From Rebecca billardiae RCC1528 (Eukaryota; Haptophyta), in NCBI GenBank assembly GCA_965240325.2, contig OZ251235.1:682001-746000 (forward strand): DNA of 64,000 nt, given 5' to 3'. How positions within the stretch are numbered: position 1 is the stretch's first letter; the number at the start of each line of letters is the position of its first letter. The position numbers and the translations under genes were made by a program. The notes under the pieces are model-generated. The model had not been told where the DNA came from. It was given only the letters and a program-made list of their open reading frames with translations, and ran no database searches. Below are positions 42,852 through 54,459 of the stretch, one piece after another.

Positions 42852-45800
42852 TCAGCCGCCGAGCTTGAACGTGCGCATGCCCGTGTTGGCGTCAAAGTCG
42901 GAGTCGTCGACCGCGTGCACGTCGTCCGCGTCGTCGTCCGCAGACTTGGCCTTGAGCTCGAGCGCCCTGTCGATCTGCGCGCGCACCTCGGTGTGCAGGA
43001 ACTTGCCTCGCCAGTGCGTCAGCCCGTGGATGGGCCTGCGGGCCGGGCGGAGGCGCGCGCGCGGTGTGGCGGGATCAGACGCCGCGCCTGCCGTGCGCGG
43101 GCGCTCGCGGCGCTCGCGGCGCGCGTGCACGGCGCGGCGCGGCGCGCGCACGTGCGCCGGCCGGGCTTGCGCGTGTGGAAGCGGCGGCAGTCGGAGCGCG
43201 TGCAGCCGCGGTCGTCTGCGCACAGCTGGCCGATCACTTCGCCCAGCTCCGCCTCGTCGAAGCCCAGCGGCGGCGGGAGCTCGGCGCCCTCCCGCGCCTT
43301 GCGCTTGGTGCGCAGCAGCGAGCAAGCGGCGTTCACTTCCTTGGACGCGTCGTCGAGGGTGGCGCGGCTCTCGGCGGGGGCGGGGCCCTGCGTGCCGACG
43401 CGCGCGTGGTGCGACTGCTGGGCGAGCGCGCGCTGCCGCTGCGCGAGCAGCTCGCGCGCCTGGTCGTAGACCTCGCCCCACATGTGCAGGTCGGAGCGCA
43501 TCGCGCGCTGCAGGTTCTGCAGCTCGGCGATTTGTGCCGCCATGCCGTGCGGTCGGTGCGACGCGCCGCGCGCGCCGCCGCCGCCCGGCTGCGCGCGCGC
43601 GCCGCCGCCGCCGCCGCCCATGCCGCCGGCGCGCGAGTGCTTGCGCGCGGGCCTGGGCGGCTGCGCGTTGGCGGGCGCGCTGGCGGCGCTGGCGGCGCCG
43701 CCGAGCGCGCGCTGCGACGCGGCGCGCGCCACCCGCCTGCCCTCGCCCTCACTCTGCTCCGCGCCGCCGGCCTCATAGTTCACCTTTGCCACGTTGGACT
43801 GCCGCGAGTGCCACCCGCTCCGCGCGCCGCCCGCTGCGACGAGCGCGTCGCGCGCGCGCGCCTTGTCCTCCTCGTCGGTGGCGGCGGAGAGCGCGCCCTT
43901 CGCCGCCGCCTGCGCGGAGACGCGCTCGGACGCGCGGAAGCGCGCGGCCAGGTTGATAATCCACTGCGCCTCCTCCGTCAAGTGGAAGCCGCCGCCGATG
44001 CGCTGCGCCGAGCCAAAGCCACCGCTCAGCCACGCCCACTCCGCGTCGACGATCTCGGCCATCACGTCGATGCGCAGCCGCGCGAGCTCGGCGGCCGCGT
44101 CGTGCGCGGCGGCGCGCGCGGCGGCGGCGGCGGGCGAGTGCGCCAGCGGGCCTCCGAGCCCGTCCGCACCGCCGCCTTTGAGCGGCTCCAACGCCGCGCC
44201 CACGCTCGCCGCGAGCCCCGAGAGCGCCGCCTTGCGCGCCTTGCACTCGCGCGTGGCGCACGCCATGTCCACGATGGAGGCGGCGGCGTCGAGGAAGAGC
44301 TCGTCGCGCGGGGGCGGCTCGGAGCGGTTGCCCACGGCGTTGCTCAGGTTGCGCATCTCCGCCATCGTGCGCTGCACCTCGAAGAAATGCGAGTACTCGC
44401 GCAGCAGGTCCGACACCCCGGCGCTCAGCTCGCCGTGCATCCGAACAATGGCCGCCCGCACCGTCTCCGAGTAGTCGATGGCGGCGCCCGGCGCGGAGGC
44501 GGCCGACGGGTCGTCGAGCTCGTCCACGGCGGCGGAGGCGGGGGCGGCGTCCGCGCCGCCCGCGCCCGGCTTGGACGACTTGCCGCCCGCCGGCGGCAGC
44601 GGCGGGAGCGACGGCCGCATCCCGCCCCGCAGGTTGAGCGGCGCGCCCGCGCCGCCGCCGAGCACACCGCCGCCGTGCCGCGCGCCGCCGCCGCCGCCGC
44701 CGCCGCCCGTCGTGTTCTGCACGGCGAGGCGCATGGCGCGGCGCGGGAGGGCGAGGGCGCGCGCGCGCGGCTGCGGCTGCGGCGCCGGCCGCGCGGGCTG
44801 CGGCGCCGGCGGCAGCGGCGGCGCCGCCGCCGAGGGCGAGGGCGGCGGCGAGGGCGGCGGCGTCGGGCGCGGCGGCGACGGCGGCGGCGCGCCCGCCCGC
44901 TGCTGCTGCTGCTGCGCCGCCCGCTCCGCGCCGCCGGTGATGCGCAGCCTCGAGTGCGAGAGCGAGGCGGCGCCCTCGGCGTCGCCCGCGCCCGCCTCCC
45001 CGCCCGCTCCCGCCGCCGCCGCCGCGCCGCGCTCCTCCCCGTTCCCCGCCGCCGCGCCGCCTCCGCCCCTGGCCGCGGGCGGCAGCCACAGCGCGGCGCG
45101 AGGCTTGAGCTTCTCGTTCACCTCGGCGCCCATCGCCTCGAGGCGGAGGACGGTGGCGGCCTCGGGGTCGGACTCGCGCAGCCGCGCGATGGTGAGCTCG
45201 CGCAGCAGCCGCGTCTGCACCAGCTCGAGCGCGGAGCGCTGCGCCTTGCTCAGCCGCTCGCCGCCGCCGCCGCCGCCGCCCTCGGCGAGCGCGGCGGCCA
45301 TGCTGGTGAGCACGCGCACCGCCACCCACGCCGCCGCCTCCCGCACGCGCGCGTCGGCCGTGCGCAGCGCGGGGCCCGCGCCGGGCGAGCGCGCGGCCGA
45401 GGGCGGCGCGAGCCCCCCGCCGCCGCCGCTCGCCGCCGACGCGGCGCGCGAGAACGAGCCGGCGGCGATGGCGCCGCTGAAGGAGGCACCGCGCGAGGAG
45501 CCCGCGCCCGGCGCGGGCGCGCGCGCGCTCGACGCCGGCGCGCTCGGGTTGCGGAGGAGCGGGGGCGGCGCGGCGCGGGCGTCGGCGATGGCGCTGCCGA
45601 AGCTGCGCCCGCCGCCCAGCGGCGGCGGCGCCCTTGCCACGCTCGACGGCAGCGGCGCCACCGTCTCCTCCGCCTCCCCCCGCTGCTCGGCTGTCAGCGC
45701 GTCGGCGGCGAGCGCCGCGGCCGCAGCCGACTGCCGGGCGGGCCTCGCGTGCGGCGCGGCCGCGAGCGCCTCGGGACCGGACGCGGCGGCCATGAAGCCG

Positions 45801-46350
45801 CCGGCGCGCGGCGCGGCGTCGGCGTCGGCGTCTGCCGCGTCCGGCTGCCCCGCCCGCGCGCCGCCCTCCTCCTCCGCCTCGTCCGCGTCGTCCGCGTCGC
45901 CCGGCGCCGCCGCCTCGCGCCCGCCGCCTCGGATTGCCGTCACGGCCTCGTGCACGGCGGGCACGGCGTGGGCGTCGACCCACTGCCTGGCGGCGTCTGT
46001 GGACGAGAGTCCGGACCACGCGGCGCGCTGCGCGCCCAGGTTGGCCAGCTCGGGCATCGAGAGCCGCTCGGTCGAGACGTGCACGTACTCGAGCACGCGC
46101 GCGGCCGCGTGCACGCCCGCCGCGCCGTCGCCGGTGGTAGCGAGGGCGATGGCGGAGGCGGAGCGGGCGGGCGCGGCGAGCGCGGCGGCGGGGTCGGTGG
46201 GCAGGTTGGCCGAGGAGTGCAGCAGCGGCGCGAGCGCGCGCACGCCCACGTGCAGCGTCTCCGCCGCCTTGAGCACCGCGGCGTTCCGCTGCGCCGCGTT
46301 GCCGCCGCCGCCGCCGCCGCCGCTCATCGCGCTGCCGCCGCCGCCCACGC

Positions 46351-46386
<36 letters not shown>

Positions 46387-47180
46387 GCGCGCCGCCGCCG
46401 AGCACGGCGAAGCCCATGGTGGGCTGCGCGGGCGCGGCGGCGGCGCCGATGGCGGCGTGCAGCGCGAGCAGCTGCGGGCGCAGCTGCACGTCCAGCGCGC
46501 CCAGTGCCTCGCGCACGTGCCCCTCCGCCTCCTCCAGCGCTGAGCGCCAGTGCGACGCGAGCGCGCGCGCCGCGCCGAGCGCGCGGTGCGTCGGGTGGCG
46601 CGGCCGCTGCCCCGACTCGTCGGACAGCCAGAAGCGCTGCTGCTGCGGGCTGAGGTTGATGGGCGCCAGTCGCTCGCTCCCGCCCGCGCTCGGCGCGATC
46701 GACGCGCTCGCCAGCCCCACCGCCGCCGCCGCCGCCGACCCCCACTGCACGCGCGCCGGCAGCGTCTCGTCTTCGCACGCCTCGACCACGACTCCGGTCA
46801 GGATCTGCGCGAGCTCGGACTCCGCCTCGGCGTCGGGCATGGCGGAGAGGAGGGCGAGGGCGTCCGCGGCGCGGCGCACGCCGCCCACGTCCACCGTCCC
46901 CGGCAGCCTCAGCCCGCCGCACTTGAACGGCACGTTCGGCTTGCGCATGTCGGGCACGCGCCGGTTCGGGAAGCGAGCGCGCGCGCCTTCGAGCGTGGCA
47001 GTCAGCGCCTCAGCCCAGCGCGCGCTCAGCAGAGCGGCCAGCTGGCTGAGCAGCGTCTCGGCGAGGCGGACGCAGCGCGTGGCGGCGCGGATCGCGCGGA
47101 GCGAGCCCTGCAGGCACGCCGACACCTCCTCCGCCGCGCTCGACAGCGCGTCCGCGTGCGCCTGCACCTCCTCAAGCGTC

Positions 47181-47215
<35 letters not shown>

Positions 47216-48967
47216 ACCGAGCAGCGAGCGCTGGCTCGTGCCCATCGCCTGGCCGTGCGCGCTGTGGCGCAGGTACGCGCGCGCGGCCTCGTGCGCCGCC
47301 GCCGCGCGCGCGACGCCCAGCGCGACGAACGCGTCCGCCTCGCGCACCACGCTCGCCCGCTGCTTGAGCGCGTGCGACAGCGCCCCCCGCCTCAGCACTC
47401 CAACGCCCTCGCGCGCCCAGCCCTGCAGCGCGTCCGCGTCGTCGAGCGTGTGCGCGGAGAAGACGCGCTGCGCCCAGACGAAGAGTCCGTAGCTGATCTC
47501 GCGCGCCGAGCCGCCCGCCGCCGCGCCGGCCGCGCGCGCGTCGCCGTAGTGCAGCAGCTCCGCGATCCCGACGAGGTACCCGGACTCTGAGCCGGACTCT
47601 GAGCTGGCGTCGCCGCCGCCGCCGCCGCCGCGCCGCGCGCCGCCGAATGAGCGCAGCAGCGAGCCCTTGGCGGGCGCGAGGCGCACCTGCCCGCCGAGGC
47701 ACAGCGCGCGCACCAGCGCGGGCGGCAGCCGCGCCACGCCCACGTGCGCCCCGACGAGCACCTCGCCGAGCAGCTGCGCGTACAGCGCGGGCGCCTCCCA
47801 GCCCGCCACGGGCGGCGCGGTGGCCGGCGCGCCGCTCGCCGACGTGTCGACGGTGGCGTGCGGCTGCAGCGCGACGAGGGTGTCCGCGCCGTCGTCGTCG
47901 GCGGGCGCGCCCGCCCCGCCCGGCCCGGCGTGCGCCGCCGCGGGCAGCAGGTGCCGGTGCGCGCAGAGCAGCGCGCGCTGCGCCGCGCACAGCGCGCCCA
48001 GGATCGGCGCGGTCGCGTAAGCGAGGTCGGCGGGCGGCGAGGTGGCCTGGTGGGCGAGGGCGAGCTGCACGGAGAGGGAGAGCTGCGAGACGAGGGCGAT
48101 GGGCGCGCGCACGGCGCGCGCGAGCGTCCCGTCGTCGCGCACGCCGAGCACGCGCGCGCCCAGCTCGCGCAGCGGCCGCGCCACCGCGCCATCCGCCGCG
48201 CCCAGCGCCGCGCCCACGTCCACCGGCGCGAGGCCGACCGAGGCGCATCTCGAGCCGATCTCGCCGGCGGGCGGCGCGGCGGGCGCGGCGGGCGCGGCGC
48301 CGCCGGGGACGCCCGAGCGCCGCCGCGCCAGCGCGCCCGCCACCGTCGTGCTCGGCGCCGCGCCGCCGCCGCCCCGCGCGCCGCCGCCGCCGCCGCCGCC
48401 GGCCGCGGGCGCGGCGCTCGCGCCGGCCAGCGCGGCGTCGAGCGCGAGCAGCTGGAGATGCAGCGCGGCGAAGGGGAGCTTGGAGCGCGCGCTCTTGCGC
48501 AGGTGCGTGCGCGAGGCCTCGAGCTCCGCCAGCCACCGCGGGCCCAGCGCCTGCAGCGCGCCCACCAGCTCGGCGCGCGCGCGCGCGTCGGCGGCGTCCG
48601 GTGGCGTCCCGAGCGCGAGCTCGAGCGCGCTCGCGAGGCGGCAGAGCACGGACTGCGCGACGAAGCTCGAGGCGCCGAAGCCCTGCTCGTTGATGGGTGT
48701 GTGGCGATCGCGCCGGTGCGTCTCCTGCTTGAGCAGCGCGTCGATCGCCGCGGCCACGCTGTCGCCCGCAGGCGTGCGGTCGGACGTGCCGAGACCGAGC
48801 GTCACGATCGCGTCCGCGCACACGAGCTGCTTGTGCGCGTGCTCGGCGCCGAGCTTGGCGGGCGCCTGCAGGAAGGTGAGCGCCTTCTTCGCGTCCGCGC
48901 CCCCCTCGCCCAGCCCCTTGAGCTCGTCGAGCGCGATGTCGCACGCGGCCGACGCCGCGGCTTGCAT
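42852..48967 (-). CDS. Large conserved-looking protein of unknown function with C-terminal CCCH-like finger
   Basis: Exon 1 is 48967-43152, the intron 43151-43036 (GTGCGCGCG...CCGCAG, 116 nt), and exon 2 43035-42852, about 2000 residues. The start chosen is the ATG giving MQAAASAACDIALDEL; the frame is open a little further upstream without an ATG, so a 5' exon is possible. The N-terminal 700 residues are helical, with blocks such as PINEQGFGASSFVAQSVLCRL and RKPNVPFKCGGLRLPGTVDV. The middle is Ala/Gly/Pro low complexity, and a second ordered block holds LLREYSHFFEVQRTMAEMRN and HLTEEAQWIINLAARFRASE. Near the end, CADDRGCTRSDCRRFH has C-x5-C-x4-C-x3-H spacing like a CCCH zinc finger, and the junction gives HGLTHWRGKFLHTEVRAQ. 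The alternating pattern suggests a real, partly structured protein, but I cannot name the family. Confidence 0.65.
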
Positions 48968-49492
48968 GCTGCTCGCGCCCGGCAGCGCCGTGCAGGCGCA
49001 CGCCCAGAAGGAACCACTGCTCACTGGGGGCGAAGCCCGGTGAGCAGCCCCGGATCTTCGTAATCGCGCCTTGATATTCGGCGGTAACCGACTGACGAGC
49101 GCAAAATCCGGACCAGCACCCGGCGGCACCCAGCGCTGGCTCCCAGCAAGGAGACTTTAATAAAAGTGGGTTATTTGTAAGGACCCCCGGGAGCTAGCTC
49201 CCAGACCCAACGAGAGAATCTCTTGCGCTAAAAAAATGCCGCGTGATGGCGCGTGCCGCGTGGGCGGCTTATTCTTCGATCGAATACGCTCACGATTCAT
49301 CCCAGTAGCAACTTGAATGGGCAGTGGGTACCGTATGCTCGTGTGAAAGGCTGAAAGCTAACCGTATGCTCGTGTGAAAGCTACAAGCTACTTATCTACA
49401 AGCCCAGGCGGCGAGACCCGAGTGGAGCCGGTGGGCAACGAGGCCATCTTGCGGGCGGTGCAACCGTCGAGGGCGCGCGCGCGTGCCCAGCC
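48968..49492. promoter_or_regulatory. Divergent intergenic region
   Basis: This separates the start of the large minus-strand gene (48967) from the receptor-like gene (49493). It contains a direct repeat ACCGTATGCTCGTGTGAAAG at about 49328 and 49361. No TATA box is identified. Confidence 0.4.
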
Positions 49493-52400
49493 ATGCGGCG
49501 TCGGAGCGCAGGCGCAGCGCGCGCGGCGCGGCTGGCCGCCCTCGCCGCCCTCGCGCTCGCCGCCCACCCGGCGCGCGCGCTCAACGTCGGCGTCATCGGC
49601 AAGCAGCAGGACTCGAGCGCGCGAGAGTCGTTCATGGCCATGCTCGCCGCGAACCACTTCAACGCGCGCGCGGCGCACGTGGTGCCGCAGTTCGGCGAGC
49701 TGGGCGGCTGTGCGCTGCGCATCAACGCCACCCTCGCCGACTACCTCGGCCTGTGCGGCCCCGCCGTCGACCGCTACATCGACGGCCGCGAGCGGTTCGG
49801 CTGGGAGGCGCTGTGGGGGCCCGGCCGGTCGGCGTGCGCGGAGGCGCTCGCGATCCTCGGGCGCACGTTCGGCACGGTGCACGTGAGCGCGACGTCGACG
49901 TCGCCGACGCTCGACGACGAGATCCTCTACCCCTTCTTCGCCCGCGTCGTCCCCTCCGACGACGCGATCGCGGGCGCGATGGTCGCGTACGCGGCGCACC
50001 ACGGCTGGAGCCGCGTCGGCGTGCTGTACGAGCAGGACGGCTCGTTCGCCGACGCGCTCGCCGCGGCGATCCGCTCGGAGGGGCTGGCGGCGGGCATCGC
50101 CGTCGAGAGCGCCTTCTACCCCGACGCCGCCGGCATCGCGCCCGCCGTCGCGTCGCTCACCGCCGGCAGCGACGGGCGCGGTCCGTACCGCGTCGTGTTT
50201 GCCATCTGCACGTCAGCCGACCTGCCGACGGTGGTGGAGGCGGCGGTGGCGGAGGGGATGCTCGGCGTGCCCGGGCGGCACTGGGTCTTCTCGGACGCCG
50301 TGCGCTTCGACAACTTCCTCGCCGAGCCCTGGGCCGCGCACCTCGACGGCTCGGCGCAGATCCTCGCCGCGGGCGCCGCGCCGGACGACCCGACGTGGGT
50401 GCGGCTGCAGGCGGAGTGGCGCAACCTCACGTCCGACGCGTTCGGCGGGCAGCTGCCGCCGGGGATGGGGCTGGCGGAGGCGGGGCTGCCGCCGCTGCCG
50501 TCCGACGCGGCGGCGGCCACCAACGCCACGTGGACCTTCGCCACGCCGCTCTCGGGCCGCGAGGGCCTCGCGTACGACGCGATGGCGGCGATCGGGCTCG
50601 GCGGCTGCGCGCTCGAGGCGGCGATCGCCGCGGGCGAGGTGGGCGCGGAGGCGCTCGAGAGCGCGACGGGCCGCGCGCACGAGCTGCACGCGCGGGTGAA
50701 GGCGCTCGCGTTCACCGGCGTGAGCGGCTCCGTCCGCTTCGACGCCGTCGGCACGCGCACGCCCACCTCCGCGCGCTCGGCCGTGCAGAATATTGTCGCC
50801 GCGCCGCTGGGCTCCGGCCTCGTGCTGCGGGCGCTGCCGTTCGTCGGCGTGTACGCCGACGACGCGTGGGTGTTCGAGCGGGGCGTGCGCTTCTTCGGCG
50901 GCTCGAGCACGCCGCCGCTCGACGGCACCGCCCTGACCAGCTGCCCCGCCGGCCAGTACTACGCCGGCGAGGGCGTGTGCAACAACTGCCCGAGCGGCAC
51001 CGTCTCGCAGTCGGGATCGACGTCGTGCGAGCAGTGCGAGCGCGGCACGGCGGCCTCGCGCAGCCGCAAGGCGTGCGTGCCGTGCGAGAGCGACGCGTAC
51101 CAGGACGAGGCGGGCTCGGACGAGTGCGAGCGCTGCCCGCTCGACTCGGCCCACCTCGTCCCCTCCGGCACGCGCGCGCGCCCCTTCAACTCGGCGCGCG
51201 GCGCGACCAACGCCTCGGCGTGCGCGTGCGTTCCGGGAACCTTCCTGCCGTCGGCCTTCGACTCGCTCGCGGAGGCGGGCGCGGCGTGCGCGGCGTGCCC
51301 GACGGGCGGCGTGTGCGACGGGACGGGCGAGGACGTGCGCATCCGCCCGCAGCCGCTGCCCGGCTGGTACGGCCGACCCTCCGCGCCCGAGGTCTTTGTC
51401 GCGTGCGCCGTGCAGGCCGCGTGCCCCGGCGGCGGCCTCGGCGTGTGCTCAGCCGCATACACGGGCGACGTGTGCTCCGACTGCGCGGCGGGGTGGTACG
51501 CGGCGGCGAGCCACGAGTGCGTGCCGTGCTCGGGGAGCCACGTCGCCGTCGCCGTCCTCGCGCTCGTCATCCTCCTCCTCGCCGCCGCCGCCGTGCACCT
51601 CGCCGCCAACCTGCGCGAGAAGGACGAGCTGCGCGCGGGCGCAAAGCTCTCGTCCACAGTCGCGGCCGCGGCCGACTTTCAGTCGCTGCTGCTCTTCCTG
51701 CAGGTGGTGAGCATGCTGGACGGCGCGAGCGTGCGCTGGCCCGAGTCGGTCTCGGCGCTGATGCGCGGGCTCTCGTGGGTCAACCTCGACGTCTCCGTCT
51801 TCTCCGCCGAGTGCACGTGGGGCCTGGGCTTTGTGCAGCGCTGGCGGCTGCAGGCGGCCGCGCCCTTCTACGTTCTGGCGGTGTACCTCGGGTACACGCT
51901 GCTCGTACCGCTGCCGCGCGCGCTGCTGGGGCCCGAGCCGAGCGACGCGCGCAGCCGCGTGCACGCGTGCAAGCTCGCCGCGTACCGCTCGGCCAACGCC
52001 TGCGTCCTCGCGCTGCACATCGTGTACATCTTCACCGCGCGCGCCGGGCTCGCCGCGTTCACCTGCCGGCAGCAGCCCGACGGCACGCGCACGATGGCGC
52101 ACTACCCGGCGATGGTGTGCGGCTCGGAGGAGTGGGCGCGCGAGGTGATGCCGGTCGGGGTCGCGTCGGTGGTGCTCGTGGTGGTCTACCCGCTCGCCCT
52201 CGCCGCCGTCTTCGCGCGCGGCTACGACCAGAAGTCCGAGGCGATCCGAATCTCGACGGCGATCGCGCGCGTGCCGTACAAGCGGCGCTTCTACTTTTGG
52301 GAGGCGGTCGAGCTGCTGCGCAAGCTGGCGGTGGCGGCGGCGCTGGCGGCGGTGGGGCTGCCCGGCGTCGCGCAGCTCGCGTTCGTCTCGGCCGCCACCG

Positions 52401-53857
52401 CCATCGCCCTCGCGCTCACCCTGCGCGCGCGCCCCTTCCGCCACGCCCTCGTGAACGACCTGAGCGCTGCGATCCACTCGTGTCTGCTGCTCGTGCTGCT
52501 GTGTGGGATGGTGTTCAGCGTCACGCACGGCGCGGCGAGCGCCGCGCGGCAGGGCGGCGGCGCGGTGCTCGCGGAGGGCGGCATGGGCGCGAGCGCGCAG
52601 ACGCTCGAGCGGCTCACCATCGCGCTCACCGTCATCATCTTCGCCGCGGTCAGCGTCGCGTGCGGCCTCTCCCTAGCCCACCTCCTCTTCGCCGCCAGCC
52701 AGTACTACTTTGAGCGGCGCGTGCGCGTGCAGCACTCGCCCGAGCCGAGGCGCGGGCGCGTGATGCCCGGCGGGTCGTCGTTCCGCGTGTCGTCGTTCCG
52801 CGAGATGAGCACCTACCTCGGCGGCAGCGGCAGCCTGCGCAACGCGCTCGCGCGCATCTCCACGGCCTCGTCGGTCGCGCCGCAGCCGCAGGGGCACGCG
52901 CCGCAGCCGCAGGGGCTGCAGCCGCAGGACGCGTCCGAGGACGGGCGCAGCGGCCGCAGCACGGAGCCCACCGCCTCCGAGCGGCGCAGCACGGACCTGA
53001 CGAGCAACGCGGGCTCGGTCCCGTACCGCTCGCCCGCGCCGGGCATGAGGCGCCGCTCGAGCGCAGACGGCGGGCGGCGCGGCAGCATCGGCGGCGCCGA
53101 CCTCGACGCGCAGCCGCGCTGGCTGACTGCCCTCGCAAACCTGCGCTCGCGCTCGCGCGGCTTCACGCCCGAGCTGGTCGAGGCGCTGCAGCTGCTGCTC
53201 ACCAAGCTGCCCGCCGAGCGCGTGGTGGACGAGGTGGTGCAGCAGCTCGACGACGAGGACGAGCTGCGCCAGCTCACAGACTCGATGATGCTCCTCTTTG
53301 TCCTGCTCACGCAGACGCGCATGTTCCGCCGCTCGTCCGACGGCAGCCGGCTCGCGCAGCTGATGGGCCAGTCGGGGCTGACGGCGCACGACGTGCAGTA
53401 CGCGATGACGCGGTTCCGCCCGAGCCAGCGGCGCAACATCATCGGCACGCTCAGCGAGCACGTCGTGACGAGCAGCAGAAACCTGCCCATCCCCGGCCGC
53501 GACGAGAGCTGCGCGCGGCCGAGCAACGCGTCCGTCAGCCACGACTTCAGGGCGCCGCGGCAGCCGCCGGGCGCGGTGGGCGCGGACGGCGCGACGCACA
53601 TCGAGCCGGCCGGCCCCGCATCCCCCGAGGCGCGCGCCGACACGCGCGCCGGCGTGTCGCCGTCGTCCGTGGCGGCGGCGGTGGAGATGCTCGCGCCCGT
53701 CACGGCCGCGTCAGGCGCCGTGGCGTTGAACGCGACCGACGGCAGCCGACTCGTGAGGCTGTCGGAGGACGAGGTGCTGGACACGGCCGCCACTGACGCC
53801 GCCCGGGAGCGCCAGGAGGAGCAGGGCCAGCTCGGCGGGCCCGGCCCGCCTTTGTGA
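49493..53857 (+). CDS. Receptor-like protein: Venus-flytrap domain, Cys-rich repeats, multi-span membrane region
   Basis: 1454 residues from an ATG with a clear signal peptide (LAALAALALAAHPARA). Residues about 30-470 resemble the ANF/periplasmic-binding receptor fold (LNVGVIGKQQDS at the start, GWSRVGVLYEQDGSFADAL, WVFSDAVRFDNF). Residues 480-680 hold GCC2/GCC3-type cysteine-rich repeats (CPAGQYYAGEGVCNNC and following). About seven or eight hydrophobic spans follow from about 684 to 1070, with a loop RRFYFWEAVELLRKLAV typical of algal and oomycete GCC2/GCC3 membrane proteins rather than of animal class-C GPCRs. The 380-residue cytosolic tail is Ser/Arg/Gln-rich with one helical block (ELVEALQLLLTKLPAERVV). 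It is likely a plasma-membrane sensor of a small ligand. It appears to be a single exon. Confidence 0.8.
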   Translation: MRRRSAGAARAARLAALAALALAAHPARALNVGVIGKQQDSSARESFMAMLAANHFNARAAHVVPQFGELGGCALRINATLADYLGLCGPAVDRYIDGRERFGWEALWGPGRSACAEALAILGRTFGTVHVSATSTSPTLDDEILYPFFARVVPSDDAIAGAMVAYAAHHGWSRVGVLYEQDGSFADALAAAIRSEGLAAGIAVESAFYPDAAGIAPAVASLTAGSDGRGPYRVVFAICTSADLPTVVEAAVAEGMLGVPGRHWVFSDAVRFDNFLAEPWAAHLDGSAQILAAGAAPDDPTWVRLQAEWRNLTSDAFGGQLPPGMGLAEAGLPPLPSDAAAATNATWTFATPLSGREGLAYDAMAAIGLGGCALEAAIAAGEVGAEALESATGRAHELHARVKALAFTGVSGSVRFDAVGTRTPTSARSAVQNIVAAPLGSGLVLRALPFVGVYADDAWVFERGVRFFGGSSTPPLDGTALTSCPAGQYYAGEGVCNNCPSGTVSQSGSTSCEQCERGTAASRSRKACVPCESDAYQDEAGSDECERCPLDSAHLVPSGTRARPFNSARGATNASACACVPGTFLPSAFDSLAEAGAACAACPTGGVCDGTGEDVRIRPQPLPGWYGRPSAPEVFVACAVQAACPGGGLGVCSAAYTGDVCSDCAAGWYAAASHECVPCSGSHVAVAVLALVILLLAAAAVHLAANLREKDELRAGAKLSSTVAAAADFQSLLLFLQVVSMLDGASVRWPESVSALMRGLSWVNLDVSVFSAECTWGLGFVQRWRLQAAAPFYVLAVYLGYTLLVPLPRALLGPEPSDARSRVHACKLAAYRSANACVLALHIVYIFTARAGLAAFTCRQQPDGTRTMAHYPAMVCGSEEWAREVMPVGVASVVLVVVYPLALAAVFARGYDQKSEAIRISTAIARVPYKRRFYFWEAVELLRKLAVAAALAAVGLPGVAQLAFVSAATAIALALTLRARPFRHALVNDLSAAIHSCLLLVLLCGMVFSVTHGAASAARQGGGAVLAEGGMGASAQTLERLTIALTVIIFAAVSVACGLSLAHLLFAASQYYFERRVRVQHSPEPRRGRVMPGGSSFRVSSFREMSTYLGGSGSLRNALARISTASSVAPQPQGHAPQPQGLQPQDASEDGRSGRSTEPTASERRSTDLTSNAGSVPYRSPAPGMRRRSSADGGRRGSIGGADLDAQPRWLTALANLRSRSRGFTPELVEALQLLLTKLPAERVVDEVVQQLDDEDELRQLTDSMMLLFVLLTQTRMFRRSSDGSRLAQLMGQSGLTAHDVQYAMTRFRPSQRRNIIGTLSEHVVTSSRNLPIPGRDESCARPSNASVSHDFRAPRQPPGAVGADGATHIEPAGPASPEARADTRAGVSPSSVAAAVEMLAPVTAASGAVALNATDGSRLVRLSEDEVLDTAATDAARERQEEQGQLGGPGPPL

Positions 53858-54459
53858 GTACATTTTAAGTATTGTTCATCTAGCTCGCTGACGACCGCGC
53901 TGCCCCATCGTGCGTGCCCCTCAACGGAGGTTTTGGAAACAGCACGGTGTGGAACCAACGCTCTCCCTAGAACCTTCTGCCGGTGGCTAGGTTGTTTCGT
54001 CGACAAGCAAGACGGGGCACTCACTTGACGGTTGGCCATGTGTGCGAGTGGCGCGAGAGCGAGTTCCCCTACGAGATAGAAGGCGAGTTCCCTTCTCGTC
54101 AGGATCGCCTGCTGTCCGTTTGTAAAACAGGCGGCTGAGCCAATAATCGGCCTCGAGCATCAGATCTGATTGGACGTGAGCTTGCTCAACTCCTAATTGG
54201 GCGGGTAGGCAAGGCGGGCAAACTGACGTCCGAGTCGCTTGCGCCCACCGGCTCTTCTCGGTCGGTGCGTGACGACCGGCGGGCCGCGCTGGGGCGAGCA
54301 GCGTGCAGGCTGCAGCGGCGCGGCTGCTCGTAGCACCGAACAGCGCAGGGGGCCTAGCAGGCGAGCACCCTGCCCACCGCGGCGTTCGCGCACAACCCCC
54401 GTGGCCGCCGGAGCGGGAGCCGCGAGAGCGAGCAGGGCGCGCCTACGCGTATCTTTCCC
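53858..54459. other. Spacer; no gene seen
   Basis: 3' flank of the receptor gene and 5' flank of the Rb-related gene. It was searched in all frames for Rb pocket A and none was found. GC-poor to about 54230, GC-rich after that. Confidence 0.5.

Noticed and set aside
43064-47492. Plus-strand ORFs of 1159 and 1004 codons opposite the large unknown gene
   Set aside because: The minus strand has ordered segments, a CCCH-like finger and an in-phase intron; the plus-strand products are repetitive and motif-free.
49483-52713. Alternative plus-frame ORF of 1076 codons overlapping the receptor gene
   Set aside because: It is almost entirely Arg/Ala/Gly, while the neighbouring frame has a signal peptide, conserved Cys pattern and membrane spans.
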